NCBI RefSeq assembly: GCF_902498825.1
Contig: NZ_LR701459.1
Span: 2,338,414 to 2,402,413 of the forward strand
DNA length: 64,000 nucleotides
DNA from: Rhizobium sp. EC-SD404
GTDB taxonomy: Bacteria; Pseudomonadota; Alphaproteobacteria; Rhizobiales; Rhizobiaceae
Direction: 5' to 3'
Part shown: one piece after another, positions 18,588 through 27,716 of the stretch
Numbering within the stretch: position 1 is the stretch's first letter
Layout: each line of letters opens with the position of its first letter
Translations under genes and position numbers: made by a program
Notes under the pieces: model-generated
What the model saw: only the letters and a program-made list of their open reading frames with translations
Database searches by the model: none
Told to the model about the DNA's origin: nothing

Positions 18588-20789
18588 TCACATGTCCGAC
18601 AGGGCGCCAATCGACCAGAAGAAGGTCTCACCGGAAGAATCGTCCACGCCGTCATTGTCGGTGACGACGAAAGCTTCACCGTTTGCATCGACAGCAAAGC
18701 CTTCGACTTTGTCGACGATGTAGCCGTTATAGGCAGCAAGATCCGGGATGAAGTCGCGGACTTCTTCCTTGGTGACCACAGGCAGCTCGCCACCGAGTTC
18801 CGCGCCTTCGAGCTCGGCAACCGGCACGCGATAGAGTTTCTTCAGCGCAGCCGCGGCGCCGATCTGGTTGTCGCGCTCGATGATATACACATAGTCACCG
18901 TGAAGCGTGATTTCGGAAAGACCGACCCAGCCTTCGCCCTTTGCCTCGAGCGGATAATGAACGGCAGCCCATTCGCCGGACGCCGGGGTATAGGAAACGA
19001 GCTTCACCATGCCTTCCGGATCGTTGCCCCATTCGCGCTGGATGGCGATCCAGAGCGTCCCGTCGATCATCGTCACGCCTTCCGCGCCCGATGCCGTCGC
19101 GCCTTCGAGAAGCGCTTCAGGGAAGAGCACCTCTTCCTGGATCGCGCCTTCTGCATCGACGCGGTAGAGCGCATGCGGGATGCCGTCTTCGGCATCGCCT
19201 TCATTGGCCAGCCAGAACCCACCCTCGCCATCGGCAACGATGCCTTCGAGGTCCATGTTCTCGGCAGTCACGCCATCACGGGTTAAGGTGAACGCATTCG
19301 TGATCTGCGCCGGCTCAGCAGTGGCATCGATGACGAACATGCGCGGCTGGGCAGCGAAGACGGAATCGCTCACCGCATAAAGGCGCCCGGCTTCGGACGG
19401 ATCGGCAGCGAGGCCCGAAAGCGCACCGAATGAAATCGGCAGGTCGTTCTCGTCGCGGGTGGAAACGATTGTCGGATACTGGGCAGGTCCCTCGCTACGC
19501 TCGAAGATCATGACATGGGCGCGCACGCCGCCGTCTTCGATGAGGTCGACTTCGTTGGCGACCGCGAAGAGGTTGCGCTCGGGGATCGCGATGATGCCTT
19601 CCGGCGAAATACCCGATGGCACGATCTGAAGAAGCTCGGGCTCCGCATCGGCGCCGTTGTCGCGATAGACGCCGACGACCGAACCGCGCTCCGACAGCGG
19701 CAGGATGAGCGTTTCGTCACCGAAGCGCGCGACTTCCATGCCTTCCGGCTCGATGCCCTTGGCGTCGGATCGGCCGTCGGGGTAATGGCCGATGAGAGCC
19801 ACTTCATGCTCGAAGGCGCTGCCGCTCTCAAAAAGCACCTCACCCGCCTTGTTCATGATGGTGAAGCCGCGCGAACCGCCCTCGTAGTCGCCTTCATTGG
19901 CGATGGCGAGACGATCATTGTCCAGCCACTGGACGGCATCTGGCTCGCGCTTGACGGCTGTTGCCGAACCCGAGAAATCGAAGGCGCCGTCATCTTCCGT
20001 GTCGATGCCGGTCAGGTCCACAGAACCGGCGGAGAAATGCGCGGTCACGGTGCCGTCGGCAGCATTGATGATCGCAATGTGGTTGTTTTCCTGAAGCGTC
20101 ACGGCCAGTTCGTTCGCTTCGTTGAAGTCGACGAATTCGGGCTCTGGATCCTCCGGTGCGATCTCGGCGATGCCGGTCAGGTCGACCGTGATCATCGCAT
20201 CGCAATCCGGCACGCCATCGGTCAGCGGAAAAATCTTCACGTCGCCGGCGGGCATCTGCGGAATGACGCCGTCATTCAACTCCTCGTCGCGCTGGTTCTC
20301 GATGGCCACCGTAGCAAACGTGCCGTCGGGCGACACGGCCGTGGAATCGGGCTGACCGCCGAGGTCGCATTGCGCCTCGACTTCGCGGCTTTCGATATCG
20401 ACTACGGCCAGGAAGCCCGAAGGCTGCGTCAGGTCTTCCGTCGTGTTGACGCCGACCAGGACCTTGGAGCCGGAAACGGAAACGGCCGTTGGCTCACCGC
20501 CGTCCATGGCGAGGAAACCGCCGGCAACCGGGGCTGCCGCGTCGGTGATGTCGATGAAGCCAATGCCGCCGGCCGGGCTATCGGAATAGATCAGCGTCAT
20601 GCCGTCTCCGGTCGCCGTGATGATCTCGGCGGAAGACGGAGAGTTGACGTCGGCGCCTTCCGGCTTGTTGTCCACAACGGGGAAGGACGCGATGCGGTTG
20701 AAGTTGGCAGCGTCCTGCGCCCACGTGCCGGTCGTGGTCAACAGAGTGCCTGCAAGCAAGGTCATTGCAAAATGTCTGGTGGTCGTCAT
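18588..20789 (-). CDS. Secreted phytase-like (esterase-like activity of phytase) protein, PHO-box controlled
   Basis: Large exported protein of 733 residues. A signal peptide occupies about residues 1-25 (MTTTRHFAMTLLAGTLLTTT...WAQ). No other membrane segment is present. The mature part is acidic, with repeated beta-propeller-like strands carrying DGE/DNG loops. The C-terminal half matches the phytase-like beta-propeller domain (DUF of the esterase-like activity of phytase family), for example MDLEGIVADGEGGFWLANEG. The start at 20789 follows GGAGGGG; the upstream TTG at 20801 overlaps that site and is rejected. A PHO box 61 bases upstream places it in the phosphate-starvation regulon, supporting a role in phosphate release from organic phosphate outside the cytoplasm. 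The actual substrate is unproven. Confidence 0.85.
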   Translation of the reverse strand: MTTTRHFAMTLLAGTLLTTTGTWAQDAANFNRIASFPVVDNKPEGADVNSPSSAEIITATGDGMTLIYSDSPAGGIGFIDITDAAAPVAGGFLAMDGGEPTAVSVSGSKVLVGVNTTEDLTQPSGFLAVVDIESREVEAQCDLGGQPDSTAVSPDGTFATVAIENQRDEELNDGVIPQMPAGDVKIFPLTDGVPDCDAMITVDLTGIAEIAPEDPEPEFVDFNEANELAVTLQENNHIAIINAADGTVTAHFSAGSVDLTGIDTEDDGAFDFSGSATAVKREPDAVQWLDNDRLAIANEGDYEGGSRGFTIMNKAGEVLFESGSAFEHEVALIGHYPDGRSDAKGIEPEGMEVARFGDETLILPLSERGSVVGVYRDNGADAEPELLQIVPSGISPEGIIAIPERNLFAVANEVDLIEDGGVRAHVMIFERSEGPAQYPTIVSTRDENDLPISFGALSGLAADPSEAGRLYAVSDSVFAAQPRMFVIDATAEPAQITNAFTLTRDGVTAENMDLEGIVADGEGGFWLANEGDAEDGIPHALYRVDAEGAIQEEVLFPEALLEGATASGAEGVTMIDGTLWIAIQREWGNDPEGMVKLVSYTPASGEWAAVHYPLEAKGEGWVGLSEITLHGDYVYIIERDNQIGAAAALKKLYRVPVAELEGAELGGELPVVTKEEVRDFIPDLAAYNGYIVDKVEGFAVDANGEAFVVTDNDGVDDSSGETFFWSIGALSDM

Positions 20790-20849
20790 GAGCCCCTCCA
20801 ATCGGACATCGCGCGTGTCTCGCGCAGAGCTTGCTCATGCAATGTGTCG

Positions 20850-20867
20850 ATGACAGTGGAATGACAG
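20850..20867 (-). promoter_or_regulatory. PHO box (PhoB site) upstream of the phytase-like gene
   Basis: On the minus strand it reads CTGTCATTCCACTGTCAT: two perfect 7-bp direct repeats spaced by 4 bases, the PhoB dimer pattern. Its downstream edge is 60 bp before the ATG at 20789. That leaves room for a -10 element, a start site and an untranslated leader, so activation is the expected mode. Confidence 0.88.
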
Positions 20868-20990
20868 TGCCGGCCATCGGCCAAAGCATGTCTCGGCGAT
20901 TGTTCCCGTAGGAACGGCAGCGGCAAATAAAGTCGTTGATCCGGCCGCTAGGGGTGCCCGCCCCCGCATTCAGATGCTATGCGCCCCGCA

Positions 20991-21008
20991 CTGTCATAAA
21001 ACTGTCAT
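20991..21008 (+). promoter_or_regulatory. PHO box (PhoB site) immediately upstream of pit
   Basis: CTGTCATAAAACTGTCAT matches the enteric consensus at all conserved positions, with 7-bp repeats and an A4 spacer. Its right edge is only 12 bp from the pit ATG (21021). A transcript activated from this box in the usual geometry would begin inside the coding region. A repressing role at this promoter is therefore more likely than activation. Confidence 0.9.
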
Positions 21009-21020
21009 GAACGGGCGAGC

Positions 21021-22526
21021 ATGGCCAAGAGCGCACTCGACAAGGACCTGAACAAGGTCGTCAACCTGGAAACGGCAACCGGAAACCTCTCAAGGAGCCT
21101 GGCATTCCCCGGCATTGCCCTCGTCTTCCTGCTCGGCGCCACGGTCATCGCCGCGTTCTACGCCGTTGAAGGCCCGCTCAGTTATCTCGTCATCATCGGC
21201 TCGGTCATCGCCGGCTACATGGCGCTCAACATCGGCGCGAATGATGTCGCCAACAATATGGGTCCGGCGGTCGGTAGCCGAGCGCTGACCATGGCCGGTG
21301 CGATTGCCATCGCCGTCGTCTGCGAAAGCGCCGGCGCGCTGCTTGCGGGCGGTGATGTGGTTGAAACCATATCGAGCGAATTGCTGGTCCCGGGAGTCCA
21401 TCTCGAAACCGTCGACTTCATCGTCGTGATGACGGCCGCCCTGCTCTCCTCCGCTCTCTGGATCAACCTCGCCACCTATCTCGGCGCCCCTGTCTCGACG
21501 ACCCATTCCGTGGTCGGCGGCGTGATCGGCGCCGGCATTGCCGCTGCCGGCTTCGGCGTCGTCGCATGGCCGGTCTTGACCACGATCGTCGCGAGTTGGG
21601 TCATCTCTCCGGTGCTCGGCGGCGTCATGGCCGCCGGCGTGCTGGCTGTCGCCAACGCCACCATCCTGGAGCGGGAGGACAAAATCGCCGCGGTCCGCAT
21701 CTGGGTCCCGGTCCTGATTTCCGGAATGGCTGGCGTTTTCGCCATGTACCTAACCATCAAGGGGCTGAGCCAGATCTGGGAGGCGAGCCCGCTGCAGGTA
21801 CTGCTGCTTGGGGCCGTCTTCGGCGTCATCGGCTGGATGCTGGCACGCCCCTGGGTGATGCGCCGCTCGATCGGGCTCGAGAACCGATCCAAAAGCATCA
21901 ACGGTCTCTTCCGTCTGCCATTGATCTTCGCTGCGGCACTTCTGTCCTTCGCCCATGGCGCCAACGATGTCGCCAACGCCGTCGGGCCATTGGCCGCGAT
22001 CGTTGCGGCCGCAGGCAGCGGCTCGACAGATGTTGCCGCCGTCGCCCTGCCGCTCTGGGTGCTGGCGATCGGCGCAGTGGGCATCGCGCTCGGTCTTGCC
22101 CTGTTCGGCCCGCGGCTCATTCGCCTGGTCGGTGAAAAGATCACCAAGATGAACGAGATCCGCGCCTATTGCGTCGCCTTTGCCGCGGCGACGACTGTGC
22201 TGATCGCCTCCTGGCTCGGACTTCCCGTTTCATCGACGCATATCGCGATCGGCGCCGTCTTCGGAGTCGGCTTTCTGCGCGAGACCACGTCGAACCGCGG
22301 CGTGCGCAATCCGGGCGTCCAGCCCTATTCGCTGTTCCTAAACACCGATCGTCTCAACAAAACGCCGGAAGAAGCGCTCGCCAATTTTCAGAAGCGCGAA
22401 CGCCGCCGCCTGGTGCGCCGACAGCATGGCCTGCAGATCGCCGCTGCCTGGGTCATCACCGTGCCGGCCGCAGGTCTTCTGTCCGCCCTGCTCTACTGGC
22501 TGATCGGCGCGCTCATCGGCGCTTGA
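21021..22526 (+). CDS. pit: Inorganic phosphate transporter, Pit family
   Basis: Inner-membrane phosphate symporter (PF01384 type) of 501 residues. The duplicated family signature appears as GANDVANNMGPAVGSRALT from G72 and GANDVANAVGPLAAI from G313. About ten to twelve membrane helices surround a cytoplasmic central loop (MRRSIGLENRSKSINGLF). The N-terminal 30 residues are charged and cytoplasmic. Pit proteins move metal-phosphate complexes at low affinity. A PHO box precedes it. In Sinorhizobium meliloti a pit operon is known to be repressed by PhoB during phosphate limitation, which fits the box position here. The usual upstream DUF47/PhoU-like partner (orfA) is absent. The stop abuts that of the convergent Nudix gene. 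Confidence 0.93.
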   Translation: MAKSALDKDLNKVVNLETATGNLSRSLAFPGIALVFLLGATVIAAFYAVEGPLSYLVIIGSVIAGYMALNIGANDVANNMGPAVGSRALTMAGAIAIAVVCESAGALLAGGDVVETISSELLVPGVHLETVDFIVVMTAALLSSALWINLATYLGAPVSTTHSVVGGVIGAGIAAAGFGVVAWPVLTTIVASWVISPVLGGVMAAGVLAVANATILEREDKIAAVRIWVPVLISGMAGVFAMYLTIKGLSQIWEASPLQVLLLGAVFGVIGWMLARPWVMRRSIGLENRSKSINGLFRLPLIFAAALLSFAHGANDVANAVGPLAAIVAAAGSGSTDVAAVALPLWVLAIGAVGIALGLALFGPRLIRLVGEKITKMNEIRAYCVAFAAATTVLIASWLGLPVSSTHIAIGAVFGVGFLRETTSNRGVRNPGVQPYSLFLNTDRLNKTPEEALANFQKRERRRLVRRQHGLQIAAAWVITVPAAGLLSALLYWLIGALIGA

Positions 22527-23003
22527 TCAGCGCGGCGAAGCGCGGCTGGCGACCAGCCTTTCGACCGCTTCGGCCATGGCGATGGCGCCGCGGTCGGAGA
22601 GCAGGCGCTTGGCTTCCTTCAGCATGACCCAGTGCCGGTAGCGCTGCCCGATCTCGGGCCACTCTTCGAGCTGCCGCTCCACCTTCAGCGGGAAAACCTC
22701 CACATTGAGGATCGTGCGACGCAGAAGTTGCTTCACCGTCCGGTAGCTGCCGACGGACTGCGGATGCACATAGCCTTCGACGCCTGCTTCTTCGAACGCC
22801 TCGCGCGCCGCCGTTTCCTGCGGCGTCAGCCCCTCGATCGGCGAGCCTTTCGGGAATATCCACCGGCCCGTGCGCCGCGAGGTGATGAGAAGGAAGGCGC
22901 AGCGTCCCTCGATCATCTGGTAGGGCACCGCCCCATACTGGATCTTCGACGCCCTGCGCGATGAGCCGACTGCAAGGCGATCGGCGAGCGTGAGTGAGGT
23001 CAT
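22527..23003 (-). CDS. Nudix hydrolase
   Basis: Protein of 158 residues with one Nudix fold. The catalytic helix reads PKGSPIEGLTPQETAAREAFEEAGV. The REAFEEAG half of the Nudix box is intact, while the first glutamate of the strict Gx5Ex7REUxEExGU pattern is displaced (IEG two residues early). That arrangement resembles the diphosphoinositol-polyphosphate/diadenosine-type branch (PKGxxxxGxTPxExAxREAxEEAG). Its substrate, a nucleoside or inositol diphosphate derivative, is not determined. Its stop codon lies directly beside the pit stop with no spacer. The short distance leaves no room for a terminator, so readthrough into the antisense of either gene is possible. Confidence 0.87.
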   Translation of the reverse strand: MTSLTLADRLAVGSSRRASKIQYGAVPYQMIEGRCAFLLITSRRTGRWIFPKGSPIEGLTPQETAAREAFEEAGVEGYVHPQSVGSYRTVKQLLRRTILNVEVFPLKVERQLEEWPEIGQRYRHWVMLKEAKRLLSDRGAIAMAEAVERLVASRASPR

Positions 23004-23405
23004 GTGGGAAGATCCGTCATCAACAGGTTCAATTTGAACAGGGCATCATGCCGCGTGCGGCCTACCCCTAATTTTTTATGTCACTTTTAGCAATTGCAGC
23101 GTTTGGCAAGTCCAGAGTTTCAAGCGGTTCAGCTTTCCCCAGTTTCCACCCTTCCAGCGCACAACATCTGGTATTCACACCTCAGGGCCTACCCAGCTCT
23201 TGACCCATTCTGCGAGTCGCAGTCTATTGGTTATCACGCTGTGAACAACAGCCCGCCGGCATGAAGCAGCCGGCAACAAATCAAGACAGTAAGCGTTGGC
23301 GAGCCCAGTCGGACGATCCGTTGTGGATCCTTCCTCGGGTTGCTTTTCCATTGCGTATCGGGGGTTGCCGCAGGCGGCGGCAGGGGTAGCGGAAACGGTG
23401 GATTT
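23004..23405. other. Long non-coding region upstream of the nrdJ control sites
   Basis: No gene is supported here. The stretch is less GC-rich than its surroundings and holds only short chance ORFs. It was searched by eye for a cobalamin riboswitch because nrdJ uses B12. No B12-box (GCCACTG preceded by the AGCCAGGAGACC-type element) was found on either strand. A GC-rich run at 23368-23386 (GCCGCAGGCGGC) could form a weak hairpin. It probably holds the Nudix promoter on the left and distal nrdJ promoter sequence on the right. Confidence 0.5.
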
Positions 23406-23421
23406 ACACTATATTTAGTGT
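23406..23421 (+). promoter_or_regulatory. NrdR box 1 upstream of nrdJ
   Basis: ACACTATATTTAGTGT agrees with the NrdR consensus acaCwAtATaTwGtgt at nearly every position and is almost palindromic. NrdR is the ATP/dATP-sensing repressor of ribonucleotide reductase genes. Confidence 0.9.
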
Positions 23422-23436
23422 TGCCAGCCACTATCA

Positions 23437-23452
23437 ACACAACATACGGTCT
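23437..23452 (+). promoter_or_regulatory. NrdR box 2 upstream of nrdJ
   Basis: ACACAACATACGGTCT matches the NrdR consensus at about 12 of 16 positions. It starts exactly 31 bp after box 1, the helical spacing at which NrdR boxes occur in pairs. The spacing supports it more than the sequence does. Confidence 0.72.
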
Positions 23453-23583
23453 GGGTCATTCGATTCCATCACAAGACCGGATTTCGAGGGCTGGCAGCGC
23501 CATGATGAGCGCAGCCGGATGATGACAAATTGCGCCCGCCACGAAGAATGTCGGCAGGCACACCACGACGAGGACGAGGGACT

Positions 23584-26500
23584 ATGCGCATCGAGCGGCG
23601 GTTTACTGAAGCGGGACAATCGGCCTACGCGGCCATCGAGTTCCGCAAGGCCATCAGCGAGATCAAGAATCCGGACGGCTCCGTCGTCTTCCGGCTCGCT
23701 GACATCGACGTGCCTGCACAGTTCTCCCAGGTGGCATCGGACATCCTGGCGCAAAAATATTTCCGCAAGGCCGGTGTGCCCGCGCGCCTGAAGAAGGTCG
23801 AGGAGAACGACGTCCCGTCTTTCCTGTGGCGTTCGGTCGCCGACGAGGCTGCCCTGGCCGATCTGCCCGAGGACGAGCGCTACGGTTCCGAAACTGATGC
23901 GCGTCAGGTCTTCACGCGCCTTGCCGGCACCTGGACATACTGGGGCTGGAAAGGCGGCTATTTCAATTCCGAAGAAGACGCCTCCGCCTTCATGGACGAG
24001 CTTGCCTATATGCTCGCCACGCAGCGCGTCGCGCCGAACTCCCCGCAATGGTTCAACACAGGCCTTCACTGGGCCTACGGCATCGACGGTCCCGGCCAGG
24101 GCCATTACTATGTCGATCCCTTCACCAAGAAGCTCGTCCAGTCGCAGTCGGCCTATGAGCACCCGCAGCCGCATGCCTGCTTCATCCAGTCGGTCGAAGA
24201 CGACCTCGTCAATGAAAGCGGCATCATGGACCTTTGGGTCCGCGAGGCGCGCCTCTTCAAGTACGGCTCGGGCACCGGCTCCAACTTCTCCTACCTGCGC
24301 GGCGAAGGCGAAAAGCTTTCCGGCGGCGGCAAGTCGTCGGGCCTGATGTCCTTCCTCAAGATCGGCGACCGGGCTGCGGGTGCCATCAAGTCGGGCGGCA
24401 CCACGCGCCGCGCCGCCAAGATGGTCGTCGTCGACATCGATCACCCCGATATCGAAGCCTATATCGACTGGAAGGTGAAGGAAGAGCAGAAGGTCGCCGC
24501 TCTCGTCACCGGCTCCAAGATCGTCGCCAAGCACCTCAAGACCATCATGAAGGCCTGCCTCAACTGCGAGGCCGACAATGGCGAGTGCTTCGACCCCAAG
24601 CTGAACTCGGCGCTCAAGCGCGCCATCAAGGACGCCAAGCGTGACGCGGTTCCTGAAAACTACGTCAAGCGCGTCATCCAGTTCGCCAAGCAGGGCTACA
24701 CCGATCTCGACTTCAAGACCTACGACACCGATTGGGATTCCGAGGCCTATCTGACGGTTTCGGGCCAGAACTCCAACAACTCCGTCTCCATCAAGGACGA
24801 CTTCCTGCGCGCCGTCGAGAACGACGGCGACTGGAGCCTGACCGCCCGCAAGGACGGCCGCGTGATGAAGACGCTGAAGGCGCGCGATCTCTGGGAAAAG
24901 ATCGGCGAAGCCGCCTGGGCGTCTGCCGATCCGGGCCTGCACTTCAACACGACCATGAACGATTGGCACACCTGCGTGGCGGCCGGCGCGATCCGCGCCT
25001 CCAACCCGTGCTCGGAATACATGTTCCTGGACGACACGGCCTGCAACCTCGCCTCGCTGAACCTGCTGCAGTTCAAGGACGCGAAGACCAAGAACATCGA
25101 CATCGAAGCCTATGAGCACGCCGTGCGGCTCTGGACGATGGTGCTCGAAATCTCGGTCATGATGGCGCAGTTCCCGTCGCGCCAGATCGCCGAACTCTCC
25201 TACAAGTATCGCACGCTCGGCCTCGGCTACGCCAATATCGGCGGCCTGCTGATGACCTCGGGCATTCCTTACGACTCCAAGGAAGGCCGCGCGATCTGCG
25301 GTGCGCTGACCGCCATCATGACCGGCGTCGCCTATGCGACATCGGCCGAGATGGCCGGCGAGCTTGGCCCGTTCCCCGGCTACAAGCCCAACCGCGAGCA
25401 CATGCTGCGCGTCATGCGCAACCATCGCCGTGCGGCCCGTGGCGAGAGCACCGGCTATGAGCAGCTGTCGGTCAACCCGGTCGCGCTCATCCACGACGAT
25501 TGCCCGGACAAGACCCTGGTCGAACACGCCATCGCCGCCTGGGACAAGGCCGTCGCGCTCGGCGAGAAGAACGGCTACCGCAATGCCCAGTCGACCGTGA
25601 TCGCGCCCACCGGCACGATCGGTCTCGTCATGGATTGCGACACCACCGGCATCGAGCCCGACTTTGCGCTGGTGAAGTTCAAGAAGCTCGCCGGCGGCGG
25701 CTACTTCAAGATCATCAACCGCGCCGTGCCGGAAGCGCTCCGCACGCTCGGCTACACCGAAAGCCAGATCGCCGAGATCGAGGCCTATGCGGTCGGCCAC
25801 GGCAATCTCAACCAGGCGCCTGCCGTCAACCCCGGCTCGCTCAAAGCCAAGGGATTCTCCGACGAGCAGGTCGAAGCGCTGAACGTTGCGCTGAAGAGCG
25901 CCTTCGACATCAAGTTCGCCTTCAACCAGTGGACGCTTGGCGCTGATTTCCTGACGGAAACGCTCGGCGTGACGAGCGAGCAGATGAACGATTTCGAGTT
26001 CTCGCTGCTCGCCCATCTCGGTTACACCAAGAAGGAAATCGAAGCCGCGAACATCCATGTCTGCGGTGCCATGACGCTCGAAGGCGCGCCGTTCCTGAAA
26101 GACGAGCACCTGCCCGTCTTCGATTGCGCCAACCCCTGCGGCAAGATCGGCAAGCGCTATCTGTCGGTGGAAAGCCACATCCACATGATGGCAGCGGCCC
26201 AGCCCTTCATCTCGGGCGCCATCTCCAAGACGATCAACATGCCGAACGAGGCGACCGTCGAGGACTGCAAGAACGCCTACATGCTGTCCTGGAAGCTCGC
26301 GCTGAAGGCCAACGCGCTCTACCGCGACGGCTCGAAGCTCTCCCAGCCGCTCAACGCCTCGCTGATCGAGGACGATGCGGACGAGGACGCCGATGATGCC
26401 GTCGAGGCCCTGATCGCCCAGCCTGCCGCCGCGCAGGCCGTCACGATCACCGAAAAGGTCGTCGAGCGCGTCGTCGAGCGCCTCTACCGCGACCGCGACA

Positions 26501-27417
26501 AACTGCCGAACCGCCGCAAGGGCTACACCCAGAAAGCCGTCGTCGGCGGCCACAAGGTGTATCTGCGCACCGGCGAGTTCGACGATGGCCGCCTCGGCGA
26601 GATCTTCATCGACATGCACAAGGAAGGCGCCGCCTTCCGTGCGATGATGAACAACTTCGCCATCTCCATCTCGCTCGGCCTGCAGTATGGCGTGCCGCTC
26701 GAGGAATATGTGGAGGCCTTCACCTTCACCAAGTTCGAGCCGGCCGGCATGGTCCAGGGCAACGACGCGATCAAGAACGCGACGTCGATCCTCGACTACG
26801 TCTTCCGCGAACTCGCCGTCTCCTACCTGTCGCGCCACGATCTGGCCCATGTGGACACGTCCGATTTCGGCAACACCGCACTCGGCAGGGGCGTGAAGGA
26901 AGGCAAGGCACAGGCGATCTCGTCCGGCCTCACCCGCGGCCACAAGCTCACCATCGTGCAGCCGGAAACGCTGCGTCCAGCCGGTGAGCCGAAAGGCGAA
27001 GCCGCAGGCGCAGCCCCTGCCCGAGCGCTTGCACCGACGGCGTCGATCTCCAACGTCACGGCTTTCGCAGGCTCCAAGCAGCCGGCTCCGCTCGCCGTTG
27101 CCCGCTCGACCGTGACGATGGCCTCAGGCGGCAACGCAGCAACCGCCTTCAAGCGGGACTTCGAGGAAGCCCCGGACGATCTCAATGCCGGCGTCATCGA
27201 CAACGATGCCGCAACCGAGCTCTTCTCCGACAAAGCCGCCGAAGAAGCCGCCCGCGCGAAGGCCGACGCCAAGAAGGTCGAAGCCGACCGCCGCGCTAAA
27301 TCGCTGATGCAAGGCTACACGGGCAACTCCTGCCCCGAATGCCAGAACTTCACGATGGTGCGGAATGGCACCTGCGAGAAATGCGACACGTGTGGGGCCA
27401 CGAGCGGCTGCAGCTGA
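23584..27417 (+). CDS. nrdJ: Vitamin B12-dependent ribonucleotide reductase (class II)
   Basis: Adenosylcobalamin-dependent reductase converting ribonucleotides to deoxyribonucleotides, oxygen independent, in the cytoplasm. The protein has 1277 residues from the ATG at 23584 (GAGGG 4 bases upstream; start [15 protein letters not shown]). The catalytic Asn-Cys-Glu set of the NPCSE motif is N474, C476 and E478. The next cysteines of the redox relay appear in FLDDTACN. The C-terminus ends in a cysteine-rich tail ([17 protein letters not shown]) that passes electrons to the active site and probably binds zinc. Length and tail are those of the long rhizobial NrdJ type. Two NrdR boxes precede it. 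A hairpin follows 33 bp after the stop. Confidence 0.96.
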   Translation: MRIERRFTEAGQSAYAAIEFRKAISEIKNPDGSVVFRLADIDVPAQFSQVASDILAQKYFRKAGVPARLKKVEENDVPSFLWRSVADEAALADLPEDERYGSETDARQVFTRLAGTWTYWGWKGGYFNSEEDASAFMDELAYMLATQRVAPNSPQWFNTGLHWAYGIDGPGQGHYYVDPFTKKLVQSQSAYEHPQPHACFIQSVEDDLVNESGIMDLWVREARLFKYGSGTGSNFSYLRGEGEKLSGGGKSSGLMSFLKIGDRAAGAIKSGGTTRRAAKMVVVDIDHPDIEAYIDWKVKEEQKVAALVTGSKIVAKHLKTIMKACLNCEADNGECFDPKLNSALKRAIKDAKRDAVPENYVKRVIQFAKQGYTDLDFKTYDTDWDSEAYLTVSGQNSNNSVSIKDDFLRAVENDGDWSLTARKDGRVMKTLKARDLWEKIGEAAWASADPGLHFNTTMNDWHTCVAAGAIRASNPCSEYMFLDDTACNLASLNLLQFKDAKTKNIDIEAYEHAVRLWTMVLEISVMMAQFPSRQIAELSYKYRTLGLGYANIGGLLMTSGIPYDSKEGRAICGALTAIMTGVAYATSAEMAGELGPFPGYKPNREHMLRVMRNHRRAARGESTGYEQLSVNPVALIHDDCPDKTLVEHAIAAWDKAVALGEKNGYRNAQSTVIAPTGTIGLVMDCDTTGIEPDFALVKFKKLAGGGYFKIINRAVPEALRTLGYTESQIAEIEAYAVGHGNLNQAPAVNPGSLKAKGFSDEQVEALNVALKSAFDIKFAFNQWTLGADFLTETLGVTSEQMNDFEFSLLAHLGYTKKEIEAANIHVCGAMTLEGAPFLKDEHLPVFDCANPCGKIGKRYLSVESHIHMMAAAQPFISGAISKTINMPNEATVEDCKNAYMLSWKLALKANALYRDGSKLSQPLNASLIEDDADEDADDAVEALIAQPAAAQAVTITEKVVERVVERLYRDRDKLPNRRKGYTQKAVVGGHKVYLRTGEFDDGRLGEIFIDMHKEGAAFRAMMNNFAISISLGLQYGVPLEEYVEAFTFTKFEPAGMVQGNDAIKNATSILDYVFRELAVSYLSRHDLAHVDTSDFGNTALGRGVKEGKAQAISSGLTRGHKLTIVQPETLRPAGEPKGEAAGAAPARALAPTASISNVTAFAGSKQPAPLAVARSTVTMASGGNAATAFKRDFEEAPDDLNAGVIDNDAATELFSDKAAEEAARAKADAKKVEADRRAKSLMQGYTGNSCPECQNFTMVRNGTCEKCDTCGATSGCS

Positions 27418-27450
27418 TTGGACACTGTGAGAAAGCCAGATCGGATACAA

Positions 27451-27482
27451 ACGTTAGCCCGGCCGAAAGGTCGGGCTAACGT
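27451..27482 (+). terminator. Probable terminator of nrdJ
   Basis: ACGTTAGCCCGGCC pairs with GGTCGGGCTAACGT (14 positions, one G-T wobble) around GAAA. Strong hairpin 33 bp after the stop, but the T-tract is absent. Confidence 0.7.
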
Positions 27483-27546
27483 GCATCTGGGCGAGCCTCA
27501 TCATAAAGATATGCGTATTTCTTTATTTGAAGATCAGAAACACCAA

Positions 27547-27568
27547 AGCCGACCCCTAGGGGCCGGCT
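27547..27568. repeat. Inverted repeat in the nrdJ / orphan gene spacer
   Basis: AGCCGACCCC and GGGGCCGGCT flank a TA centre with a single mismatch. This second hairpin lies between the nrdJ terminator and the orphan gene. It may be a second terminator or the edge of inserted DNA. Confidence 0.5.
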
Positions 27569-27716
27569 CTGATTACCGCAATTCAACATGGTCGATTGCG
27601 GGGCGACGAGAATGGAAGCTCTCATCCTTTGGCGAGGTCACTCTGAGGGATTCTGTTTTCCGAGTCGAGATCGACATTGCGTCTATCCAAAGCGCCGAGC
27701 GCTGAAAGGAACAGCA

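Noticed and set aside
23004-23583. Possible cobalamin riboswitch before nrdJ
   Set aside because: No B12-box or conserved core could be found by eye on either strand. NrdR boxes explain the regulation better.
23434-26943. Open frame of 1169 codons on the minus strand opposite nrdJ
   Set aside because: It is complementary to a clearly conserved gene. Its Arg/Asp/His/Leu-rich translation has no domain, and such frames arise from GC-rich third positions.
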